Origin: Tubiluchus corallicola
Lineage: Eukaryota > Priapulida > Priapulimorpha > Priapulimorphida > Tubiluchidae
Direction of reading: 5' to 3'
DNA length: 56,575 nt
Assembly: GCA_030141605.1 (NCBI GenBank)
Contig: JAQGDQ010001190.1
Span: 1 to 56,575, forward strand
The notes beneath the pieces were generated by a model. The model did not search any database. It worked only from the letters and a program-made list of their open reading frames with translations, and was not told the DNA's origin. Positions 10,780 through 20,348 of this stretch are shown here, in pieces (the first letter of the stretch is position 1; every line of letters begins with the position of its first letter). A program made the translations under genes and the position numbers.

Positions 10780-11078
10780 ATTGAAAAATAAACCGTCAAT
10801 ATTACTGAGATTACTCAATGTGAAACTGAGATTGTTTGTTTGGTATATAATTTTCCTCAAAATATTTATTAGTTGCATAAATATACCTGGTTAATCACTA
10901 CTATTGTTGCATTGTATTATTATTATTATTTATTTTATAAAACTATGTACAAGATACATTCCCTCTATTTGTAGGGATATGTTTAAAATTTCTAAAAGCA
11001 TTTACAACGTATTAAATCTATCCACATATATATATGATTTAGAATCCAACGCATGAGACAGATTGAACAACAACCTTT
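10780..11078. repeat. Dispersed repeat, copy 1
   Basis: Matches 19205-19600 across 'ttgaaaaataaacc', 'tagttgcataaatacacctgg', an ATT microsatellite and 'gtacaagatacattccctct'. The ATT tract is short here (about 15 bp) and about 115 bp in the other copy. The 10439-10779 stretch holds only a short TA microsatellite and AT-rich sequence. Confidence 0.7.
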
Positions 11079-11539
11079 ATTGTTTGGGCTTTACGGTGAC
11101 AAACAAAGTCATCAGTTTTGCTTAGCATAACAGTTTATTGTTTGTATATCATCTTCACGTCACTTGCCCCTTAGTCATTTACTTCATATCTGACACTGAG
11201 ACGCCATTACCCAAAATACTACATTTTATCTGAAACAAGATGTATAAATTCTTTTAATAAACTAATTCATTCCTTATCAAACGATCGATTACGATTAAGT
11301 GAGATTAATGAGAGACTTTTAGTAAATAACTAAATAAAATTTCCATACATCGTTGGCATTAAATCGTGAGTTACACAGAAACACGTCATCGGTTGAACAC
11401 ATTGAAACTTGAATGACTGGAAATTGACTAGGATGCAAATATTGAAGCCAGATGTCGCCACTTGTAACTGTAAAACGCTATATTAAATTTAACAAACAAA
11501 AATCCTTGACAGTAGCCCTACTGTCCAACGGAATACATG
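11079..11539. other. AT-rich stretch without recognised features
   Basis: No convincing exon, RNA gene or repeat was seen on either strand. Confidence 0.5.
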
Positions 11540-12164
11540 TCAAAGCACAAGAAAACCCTTCATAAACATCAAGATTAAAAAATTCGTTTTGAAATTTTAT
11601 ATCATGCCTTTTTGCGCGCAGGACTTCATTCGGCAGCCGCGCTGAACATGTAAATTTAAGCTCCCGCGATGACCGTTAGACGCAGCCATGTTCATGACTA
11701 CATTTTGTAAACTTTGAAAAAATAATCACAGCATTCGTAGCGCACAAGTCACTAACTAAATAAAATTTTAAATTACTGTATCTTGTCAATAAGATTAAAA
11801 ATACGTTTTTGGTTAATGAGTGGTGCACCCTGGTGTGTGAGTCAGCGACATTTTAACAATTGGTAAAAACATTTTAAATAATTAATAATTTTCTTTTCTA
11901 GTTACATATGTCTTTCTAGTAAGTAAGCGAAAATCTGAGTAATATAGATTTGCACGGAAAGTCTTTTGAGACATAATTTAACATTGCCTTTTCTTCCGTT
12001 GATTCACGTTTGCTACATGACGTCATGTAATGGCGCCTTCGGAACAGTAATGCGGAGATTTAAAATAAAAACAAACTAAAATTCCTTTCAGCGCAAGTAA
12101 GATATACGCATAAAATTGCTATAAAGTAATATCATTTTTTAAGGTAATTTTTCTGAAACCTACT
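11540..12164 (-). repeat. Dispersed repeat, inverted match to 29880-30525
   Basis: Read on the minus strand it matches 29880-30525 over about 630 bp, including 'ggcgccattacatgacgtca', 'catcgcgggag' and 'ttttcttgtgctt'. It abuts a transposase-like C-terminal fragment on the same strand, so it may be the 3' non-coding end of that transposon. Confidence 0.7.
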
Positions 12165-12431
12165 TCAGGTGCCCCTTTTCTTGTCCTTTAAGTCACTGAC
12201 AGAATTTCGCCCAATGTTCTCATCTAGGTGATTGTTCTCGCATTTGCTGCAGACAACAGTGCAGAGTCTTGCAAGACGTACTGGTGATTTAGCAGACTGG
12301 CAAAACTCACAACTTTTTCTTTCTCTAGCTTGTTTGCTACAATGGGTCGATTGACTACTAATTGTTCTTTGTGACTCATTGTTTGGGCAAATCACAACGA
12401 TTATTGCCACCACCCCAATGGGGTGCTGCAC
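12165..12431 (-). pseudogene. Possible piggyBac-type transposase C-terminal fragment
   Basis: The minus-strand frame gives 88 residues with cysteine pairs in the pattern RKSCEFCQSAKS...CTVVCSKCENN, reminiscent of the C-terminal zinc-binding end of piggyBac-like transposases, though no diagnostic catalytic residue lies in this fragment. It is 5'-truncated about 230 bp upstream of the gene B promoter. The family call is tentative. Confidence 0.35.
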
Positions 12432-12657
12432 TTATTAACGATTGCTACACTTATTTTGTCGTTTTTTTACGTTTTCTCCAAAAACTTTCAACAGCACGAA
12501 AAAGATATTATCATAAACGAAAAGTATATATATATTCACACACGTTTTAGTATGAATGACTTCACAGCATAACCAGTATAGTAGCCACAAATTAAAAAAA
12601 TCTGCAAGAGCAATTAGCACAATCAGGTTACAATCTTGCGCATGCGTAAAAACCTAG

Positions 12658-12665
12658 TATTTAAG
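12658..12665 (+). promoter_or_regulatory. TATA-like box of secreted-peptide gene B
   Basis: TATTTAAG, 78 bp before the ATG, identical in sequence and spacing to gene A. Homology between the two genes begins just upstream of this box. Confidence 0.6.
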
Positions 12666-12735
12666 ACCCATTCAGCAAGTGGATTAAACACATAAGTTTC
12701 AGACGTTGTGTGAAGCTCTGTCTATAAGAACAAAA

Positions 12736-13065
12736 ATGAACAGTAAGACGTTGATTGTTTGTTTGCTTGTCGCCATATTGTTAGATGGTGCGTGTGCGGA
12801 TGGGAGGGGGGTGACTGGTAAGTGGATTTTTCACGTTTTATACTTTTTCACTGTTCAGCTCTGTTAAATGCTTTATTGTGATCATAGCAAAGGTCTAATT
12901 GCAGATATCAGAAAAAATTGGTACTTTAGAAACATTGAATTAAAATTTTGAGGTCTCTCACACACCCACTCTCTCTGTATCTTTCACTCTCTCTCTCTCA
13001 CTTTCTCTCTCTCTCTCTCCCTCTTTCTCTCACTCCTCTCTCTCTCTCGCACTCTTTCCATCTCG

Positions 13066-13116
<51 letters not shown>

Positions 13117-16100
13117 TCTCTCTCTCCTCTTTCTCTATCTCTCTCTCACTCACTCACTCACGCTCTCTCCCCTCTCTGTCTCAGTCTCTCTCACTTACTC
13201 ACTCAATTAGTAAATGTCTAATTGCAGATATCAGAAAAAATCGGTACTTTAAAAACATTGAATTTAAAATTTTGAGGTCACGCACACACACACACACGCA
13301 TGCACGCGCACACACACACACAAACACACACACACACACACGCATGCACGCGCACACACACACACAAACACACACACACACACACGCATGCACGCGCACA
13401 CACACACACAAACACACACACGCACACACACACACAAACACACACACAGGTTATTGCGCAGGTTGGATGACTCAGTAAAGTGCTCACATTTTCTAACTTT
13501 TTAGTTTTGAAGTTTTCTGATAATGACTTATACCATCGTGTGTATTAAGGACTGTGATTATAATAATATTTTTGGAGATTGATTAATACTAGTGTGAATA
13601 TTCGCGGAAAACCATATTTGTGAAAATATTGTTAACATACGTTGGGCCAAGAACTTGTTTGACAGGTTGGTCTTGGAAATTTAAAGCATTATTGACTGGT
13701 AATCACCTACGTATTGTCATGACAATTGGGTGATTAAGCAGCACTATGGCTCCATCCACGTGTCAGTTATGCAGGAGGAAATACCCGGATGCTATACCAC
13801 GTACAGAGTTTGGGCAGCTTACTATCTGTACAAAGTGCTGTACGTCCAGGAAAGCAGCTCTAGACGATAGTGACTCTATACACGAATTATCATCATCCCA
13901 AGGAGGATTGGTCAATTGGCACGCAACTCCTAACATCAGATCCCGTCAGATTAATGCCGAGAAGCTGGTGCTCATACACAGCGAATTAAATTATTTTGCC
14001 CAAAATCAGCTTGAAGCTGGTGCGACTTATTTAGATCTTGCAACTATCATCCATGACCATTACACTGATGAAGAATGTGAAGATGCAAAAGCATTACTCT
14101 TAGACTTTATTCCTGCAGAAGCCACCGAAAAGCCTGACTTCACTAAGAACAGGATCGGTCCCACGAAGAGAAGGGCAAATGCAATGGATATTCTTAAGCT
14201 TTTGCAATATGGGCCAATTATGGACGCAGTACCGTCACCTAGGTTTGTGTCAGCATACTCCCGTAAAATGCCACCAATGACGCTGAAATCAGTTGATACA
14301 TCTGTCATTGTTAAGAAATTGCAAACGGTTCAGCAGGAACTCCAAGAACTGAAAGAAAACTCAGCTTCTAGGGCTGAGCTTGATGCTCTGCTAGAAAGGA
14401 CACCTATCTAAAGCTGTGCCTCCCGTGTCTACAAAAACAGACTCATCACAAAAGAAAAGTTACTCTGAAACAACCAGAAGCTACCAAGAGAACACTGAAC
14501 TTACAAACGTGAGCAAGCAGCAAACGAGCGGCAAGATTGTTGATGACGACAATGACGGATTCACGATTGTGGAAAAACGGCGGCGCCCACGTAATGTGAA
14601 TAATAGAGAACCCAAGAAAGTCATCACAGGATCTGCTACTGGCCTTGGAGTATTCCTAAGACCGAGCAAACCTCTACGACGAATATTCATTACCCGTCTA
14701 GATCCTAGTACCGACGCAACGGAGGTTCAGCGTTTTGTAGATGAATCGTGCAACATTACTGTTAGTGTGGAACAACTTAAGACAAAATTTAATACATACT
14801 CCTCATTTGTTATAAGCTGTCATGGTTCGGACGAGTATGATAAAATTATGAACGCAGAGTTATGGCCAGTTGGCACGCTGATGAAACCATACTATACTTC
14901 TAGAGCTGCAAAAGTGATTGTGAATCAGCCTATAACGCAGAAAGCAAAGGCATTATCAAACGACGGCTATAGACCAGTAGGAAATAGAGAAGCAGGGAAT
15001 GATACACTTAATCAGCAAACGGAATGTAGCGGCGCCACCAGCAGCACCACTAATCATACTGATAATAATGAACTGCAACCAAACACAAATACAGACTCTG
15101 AAGGTAACGAGCTATAACTGCAATTGAGTGTTGCACCCTGAGTCTCAATACGTACTACAGGAACTGTGCAAATCTAGTGATGTGCTACTTTTGCAAGAAA
15201 CGATGTTGCCTAAACAAGAGCTAGAACACCTATCTTGCATTCACCCAGAATTCTATGGCCATGGAGTTTCACCAACCGATTTCTCTACAGGAATACCAGA
15301 TGGTAGACCACAAGGACGCTTGGCTATCTTATGGCGAAAAACTCTTCCTGTTACCAGTAAAATACTTACCTATGATGACGAGTGCAGAGTAATGGGTATT
15401 TCTCTTTCATTTCCTGATAAGTTAATGCCACTTGTATTAATTAATGTTTACTTTCCCTATGAAGCTGATAATAATTTTGATGAATTTAGGCATTGTCTAG
15501 GCACTCTCATCTCTACCATTGAAACTACAGAGTCTAGCTATATTTGTTGTGTCGGGGATTTCAGTTCTGTTATTTTATTTATTTATGTATTAATTTGTAT
15601 GTGTTGAGAGGAGGGGTTATTATTATTGTATGTCTTGTAACTATTGTATGTTATGTATTCTATGAACCTAGTTCGAAATAAAGAGTTAAATCAAATCAAA
15701 TCTCCGTCTCTCTCTCTCCGTGTCTCCACTGTTCTATTTTATATATTCAACTTCTATTTTAAAAATCTCAGTGCTGCACTTACTAACTCTGGTGTGGGTT
15801 GTCATATTGCTGAAGCCTGCATTAATAATAATCACTTGATGAACGCTGATGACATCTCCCTCTTTTAGGGAAATAAACCTTCAAGCGCGAGTATTGAACC
15901 TGATGACCACCTTAACGATTTGGTAGTTAATTACGCACTGTGATTATGCACTCCAAGTTTAGGTCAACACAGCTTTGACTGGCTAAGCACATGACCACTC
16001 AGTCATTCACTTTGCCTTTCGTGTTGAGGAGAAACATATCACTTCAAAAGTGTAATAGAATTAGGAAACGTAATTAAATTAGAATGTAATACCTGAAGTG

Positions 16101-17736
16101 CTTTGATTTTTCGAAACAAAAGTGTCCACATCTGTTAACACTAATAACGTTGAATGCTAGTCAAAATGATTGTCCTGTTAATTCACGCAACCAACATGGC
16201 TGACAAATTTGACTTTATTACTGTCTGTTATGGCTCACTAATCTCTCAGCACCCACACACTCATTGTTCACAAACTCAGCACCAACTGCTTCAGTGCTCA
16301 CAAACTCAGCATCCATTGCCTTGGTGTCCACAAACTCTGCAAACATTGCCTTGGTGCTCACAAAGTCAGCAGCACCCACTGCCTCAGTGCTCACAAAGTC
16401 AGAACCCACTTTTTCCGTGCCTATAAACTCAGCACCCACTGCTTCTGTGCTCACAAACGCAGTATCCACTGCTTTGCACTCTCTGCTTTGGTTTTTAAAA
16501 GAAGGGTAGTAGAAGGTGGGTAATTTTAGGTACAGCATCTAATGATCAGGCAAAATCACATTGGAACGAATAAGGCTAAACGTAAATTATGCAGCCATTA
16601 TAAATTAGTGCCAACAAATAATCAGTTAAAGCAAATAATTATTGTAATAATTATATGTTTTGTATAATTAAGCTTCCGGTGGATCTTTTACACGTTCTCC
16701 GCCAAGCAACCGCCAACGGAGAGCATCGTACGCAGCAGGTAAGCACAACTTATTATAATTCCGTTTATCTGAAAGCATGTACACACAGCAGAAATGTTGC
16801 CATTGTTAAAAACATACTGCTAATCTGCCTGTTTGTTTAGACACATGTTGCCTGTTTGTTTAGACACATGTTTCCTGTTTGTTTAGACACATGTTTCCTG
16901 TTTGCTTAGACACATGTTGCCTGTTTGTTTAGACACATGTTTCCTGTTTACTTAGACACATGTTACCTGTTTGCTTAGACACATGTTGCCTGTTTGCTTA
17001 GACACATGTTGCCTGTTTACTTAGACACATGTTACCTGTTTGCTTAGACACATGTTGCCTGTTTACTTAGACACATGTTACCTGTTTGCTTAGACACATG
17101 TTGCCTGTTTGCTTAGACACATGTTGCCTGTTTACTTAGACACATGTTACCTGTTTGCTTAGACACATGTTGTCTGTTTGTTTAGACACATGTTGTCTGT
17201 TGTGTTTTAGCACCCATTGTCTCCTCTGCCTTGGTGTCCACTAACTCAGTATCTTCTGTCTTGGTGCCCGCTAACTCAGCATCCTCTGCCTCGGTGCCCA
17301 CAAGTTCAGCATCCTCGGCCTTGGTGCTCACAAACTCAGCATCCTCTGCCTTGGTGCCCACTAACTAAGCATCCTCTGCCTTGGTGCCCACTAACTCAGC
17401 ATCCTCTGCCTTGGTGCCCACTAACTCAGCATCCTCTGCCTTGGTGTCCACTAACTCAGCATCCTCTGCCTTGGTGCCCACAAACCTAGCATCTTCTGCC
17501 TTTGTGCCCACTGACTCAGCATCCCCTGCCTTGGTGTCCACAAACCTAGCATCTTCTGCCTTGGTGCCCACAAACTCAGCATCCCCTGCCTTGGTGTCCA
17601 CAAACACAACACCTAAAGAACTACAAACGTCAGTGCATCTCATGTAAAATAAATTTTTGGCTTTGCAGATGAAGACGCCAGCGGATATGTTGCCGACATA
17701 AGTTACGAAGGGGACGCAACTGAAAGAAGACGCTAG
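12736..17736 (+). CDS. Small secreted peptide precursor B, three exons, paralogue of A
   Basis: Exons 12736-12817, 16673-16738 and 17669-17736 with phase-1 introns (G|gtaagt, G|gtaagc; acceptors attaag and tttgcag) encode 71 residues. The first 14 residues match gene A except Thr14 to Ile ([14 protein letters not shown]). The secreted part differs strongly: it contains a furin-like RQRR at about residues 46-49, then an acidic, tyrosine-bearing peptide ([20 protein letters not shown]) ending DATERRR at the stop. Exon 2 is 12 bp shorter than in A, an in-frame difference. The layout (signal, pro-region, basic cleavage site, peptide, terminal basic residues) resembles a peptide-hormone or defence-peptide precursor. 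This is inference: no known family is recognised. Intron 1 has absorbed a 2.2-kb LINE insertion. Confidence 0.7.
12958..13200 (+). repeat. CT-rich microsatellite in gene B intron 1
   Basis: (CT)n with CACT and CCCT interruptions. It is followed by a second copy of the 60-bp segment 'aaatgtctaattgcagatatcagaaaaaatc' at 13211, which also occurs at 12893, so the start of the intron is locally duplicated. Confidence 0.9.
13283..13448 (+). repeat. CA-rich microsatellite with CGCATGCACGCG interruptions
   Basis: Three higher-order repeats of about 50 bp, each (CA)n-CGCATGCACGCG-(CA)n-AA. Alternating purine-pyrimidine throughout. Confidence 0.92.
13746..15117 (+). pseudogene. LINE ORF1 protein, one frameshift
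   Basis: The first frame (13746-14411, 221 residues) starts with a zinc-ribbon-like CQLCRRKYP...ICTKCC and ends in a predicted coiled coil ([20 protein letters not shown]). The frame then shifts at 14411-14416, and 14416-15117 continues with a basic segment and an RRM-like domain ([14 protein letters not shown]...[11 protein letters not shown]...[11 protein letters not shown]), the usual layout of LINE ORF1 RNA-binding chaperones. Removing one shift would join the halves, so this is a single recently broken ORF. Confidence 0.7.
15128..15580 (+). pseudogene. LINE ORF2 N-terminal endonuclease fragment
   Basis: About 150 residues of an apurinic-type endonuclease domain: LLLQET carries the catalytic Glu, then [20 protein letters not shown] and VGDFSS (normally GDFN). 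The reading then runs into unrelated 3' UTR sequence, which marks the internal deletion. The domain family is the endonuclease/exonuclease/phosphatase fold used by non-LTR elements for target cleavage. Confidence 0.75.
15730..15866 (+). pseudogene. Reverse transcriptase palm fragment
   Basis: The frame '[19 protein letters not shown]' followed by '[11 protein letters not shown]' matches the reverse-transcriptase region ending in motif C (Y/F-A-D-D); here the first residue is Asn (NADD), so it is inactive. It is a separate short insertion between the LINE tail and the conserved intron sequence that resumes at 'ctcccTctttTAGG' (about 15858). Confidence 0.65.
16250..16509 (+). repeat. 30-bp minisatellite in gene B intron 1; candidate alternative terminal exon
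   Basis: Counterpart of 2697-2938 after the same 'atctctcag' acceptor-like site. Spliced from exon 1 in phase 1 it is open for 85 codons to TAG at 16507, ending [12 protein letters not shown]. Relative to gene A the array differs by unit number and by an in-frame extra GCA, and no stop has arisen. It is non-coding intron unless this site is used. Confidence 0.55.
16826..17208 (+). repeat. 23-bp minisatellite in gene B intron 2
   Basis: About 17 copies of CTGTTTGCTTAGACACATGTT plus two variable bases. Gene A has only one to two copies of the unit at 3285-3310, so the expansion occurred after the genes split. Each unit includes CTTAG/TTTAG, a minimal splice-acceptor-like motif. Confidence 0.92.
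17211..17612 (+). repeat. 30-bp minisatellite in gene B intron 2 (about 13 units)
   Basis: Same unit and same preceding 'tgttgtgttttag' as in gene A. In phase 1 from exon 2 it is open for 51 codons ([13 protein letters not shown]...), then TAA at 17366. It is shorter than the gene A array (about 31 units). Confidence 0.9.
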
Positions 17737-17981
17737 GTGGGCCATCTAGCGGCATTTTGGTTTATTATTTCTTCAATACGCTTAACTTGACCACTGAGAA
17801 TGGTGTTAACCAAACTTTTGCAGATCAAGCAGCACTATTAAATATAGACAGACCAAGTCATGAATAATTTGCTTTTAGATATCCATAAAAATACAATCTT
17901 TTTAAATGCTAACTAAAAAATTCTTACTTAGAACAGTAACAGAGTCGAATGTATATGTAGCCAGATATAACAATTTGTAAT

Positions 17982-17987
17982 AATAAA
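17982..17987 (+). terminator. Poly(A) signal of gene B
   Basis: AATAAA in the same conserved 3' context as gene A (4646), 246 bp past the stop. Confidence 0.55.
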
Positions 17988-18071
17988 TCATTTTGATTTG
18001 GTCGTTTAATTGACTTTTTTCTTCTGTGTTTAGAAGTCGATTGTCTCTTTAATTTTTATTCATTTTAGTGC

Positions 18072-18124
18072 CTGCGTGTACGTATGTGCACGTGTGTGTG
18101 TGCGTGTGTGTGTGTGCGCATGCA

Positions 18125-18173
<49 letters not shown>

Positions 18174-18345
18174 ATGCATGTGTGTGTGCATGGGCGTGTG
18201 TGTGTGTGCATGTATGCATGTGTGTGTGTGTGTGCATGTGTGTGTGTGTGTGCATGCGTGTGTGTGTGCGTGTGATTGTGTGTGCGCATGCATGTGTGTG
18301 TGTGTGGAAGACACGCAAGCATGTGTGTGTGGTCTTCAAATAAAT
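18072..18345 (+). repeat. GT-rich microsatellite downstream of gene B
   Basis: Counterpart of 4740-5005, again with GCATGC interruptions and the shared closing 'ggaagacac' motif. Confidence 0.92.
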
Positions 18346-18369
18346 GTGCGTGTGTGGTCTTCAATTAAT

Positions 18370-18898
18370 TAGCCGTTAGTCAAATTGTTGAAAGCATTAG
18401 ATTCCTCACAGAAAGCACAGGTCCTGGGTTCAAATGTTGATAGACGCGCAATTTTTCATCACCAACTCTAATTCACCCACACCACACTACTAGCGCACCA
18501 GTACACCACACAAAACCATCCGCACCACATCCACTACACCATACCAACACCATGCCGTATACACCATTCTACCCACACCATGGCACACCGACACCACCAA
18601 CACTACATGAGCCGCACCACACTACTAGCACACCAGAACACCACACAAAACCATCCACACTACAACATACCAACACCATGCCGCATACACCATTCCACCC
18701 ACACCATACTAACACTACATGACCCGCACCACACTACTAGTGCACCAGTACACAACACAAAACCATCCGCACCACATCCACTACACCATACCAACACCAC
18801 GCTGCATACACCATTCTACCCACACTGCACCACACCAACATCACCAACACTACATCACCCGCACCACACTATACTGTACAGCATCACATTAAATCAAT
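18370..18898 (+). mobile_element. tRNA-derived SINE, copy 3, best tRNA-like head
   Basis: The head reads TAGCCGTTAGTC...GCATTAGATTCCTCACAG, then a B-box-like GGTTCAAAT at 18427, resembling a tRNA with a long variable region (Leu/Ser type). The CCACAC-rich body is expanded by an internal direct repeat of about 130 bp ('cgcaccacactactag' at three positions). It ends 'cattaaatcaatgg' like the other copies. Confidence 0.68.
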
Positions 18899-19204
18899 GG
18901 TGATGACAATGGCGACTACGATGGCAGCATGAACAGCAACAACAACAATAACAACCTTCAATGAATTTTCCATGTTTGATAACCTGCGAATTGCATTTCA
19001 TGACAGCAAAATTTGAAATTGCCACTTTTCACATGTTACCCATGGGATCAATCAGTTCAAGTGAGCGTTGGACATCAAATTTTCTCCTAACTTAAATTTT
19101 AAAAAAATTCGGGTTTCATGCTGTATTTAGTCCATTTTCTCATTTTGATCTCACTTTGTTTTTTCAAGCTTCCCAAAATTTTCAAACTGCACGTGCATAT
19201 CTAC
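18899..19204 (+). repeat. Segmental-duplication flank, copy 4 (truncated)
   Basis: Matches 5395-5700 and 1-310, then breaks into the dispersed repeat at about 19205. The CAA array and LINE end are absent here. Confidence 0.8.
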
Positions 19205-19332
19205 TTCATTGAATTGAAAAATAAACCTTAAATATTACCATGTGAACCTGATATTGTTTGTTTGGTAGATAATTTTCCTCGAAAGATGTATAGTTGCATA
19301 AATACACCTGGGTAATCACTACTATTGTTGCA

Positions 19333-19363
<31 letters not shown>

Positions 19364-19600
19364 GTTATTATTATTATTATTATTATTATTGTTATTGTTG
19401 TTGTTGTTGTTGTTGTTATTATTATTAATATTATTATTATTATTATTTATTTTAAAAAACTATGTACAAGATACATTCCCTCTATTTGTAGGGATACGTT
19501 TAAAATTTCTAAAAGCATTTACAACGTATTAAATCTATTCACGTATATATATATATAATTTAGAATCCAACGCATGAGACACATTGAACGACAAACATCA
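19205..19600. repeat. Dispersed repeat, copy 2, with ATT/GTT microsatellite
   Basis: Matches 10780-11078; the internal (ATT)n(GTT)n tract is at 19336-19448. Confidence 0.75.
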
Positions 19601-20348
19601 TATACAATAGACATAGTTACAAATTATAATCCAACACTACATACATTACATACTAAAAGATAACGAACATATTTTAATACATAGTAACGAAAATTTACAC
19701 ACATTATCCACAATAAAAAAAGGCGAGTACAATTATAATAAACATAATTACCAATTCTAATGTAAATTCACATAATCATAAATAAAAACAAAACAGCATA
19801 TAAAAAACACGACGAGAGTTGTAAAATTTCATCACCAACAGACTGTTTATATACGGGCGAAAGACGTTAGGAATTCAACCGAGATAAGATTTTCAAAAGC
19901 ATTTATAGCATTATTATCCCGGCTAGAGAAAACATAGTTCGAATCTAACGTAGGCAGACTGCTAATAAAATCTTTTCTTTTAGCTTGGTTTACTAATGAC
20001 TGAGGGCTTAATAAGCAGTTACATGTGCATTGCATTAATAATGACAATCAAAAATGTCCAGTATTTGTATTGATATTGTTATGAGCTTTTTATAATCATT
20101 GTTTCCAGAGTAAAAGAAAAGTAATAATAAATTACCAAATTCTAAATGGTAAAGACTTAAACAGGCAACAATGCTGTGACAATGTCAGTCGTGAAAACAA
20201 TGGAGCAAAATGATAAATGTGAATGGAACAGACGTGTTTGCAACTGTGTGAAAATTTTATGTATGACTTTTAACCACAGCCAAGAAATTTGTTAATGGAT
20301 ATGCTGTAGTCGGCAATGAGGGGACAGCATACCTTGATATAGTGGGAG
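19601..20348. other. AT-rich interval before the cadherin-like gene
   Basis: A minus-strand frame of 66 residues at 20047-19847 (NQAKRKDFISSLPTLDSNYV) looks coding-like and could be a LINE tail, but is not recognised. At 20277-20279 an acceptor-like 'ttaaccacag' precedes an open 30-codon stretch (AKKFVNGYAVVGNEG) in a frame different from the downstream ATG; this may be 5' UTR or an unrelated exon. Confidence 0.3.

Larger units (their letters stand above)
13449..15702 (+). mobile_element. Internally deleted non-LTR retrotransposon
   Basis: It holds an ORF1 (13746-15117), the endonuclease start of ORF2 (15128-15580), and then jumps within 'ggggatttcagttctgtt' straight into a 3' UTR with 'gaaataaagag' and a short TCAAA-type tail (15676-15702). 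The reverse transcriptase is missing, so this copy cannot be autonomous. It sits in gene B intron 1; gene A lacks it at the same place, so it inserted after the duplication. The 5' boundary at the CA tract is approximate. Confidence 0.75.
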
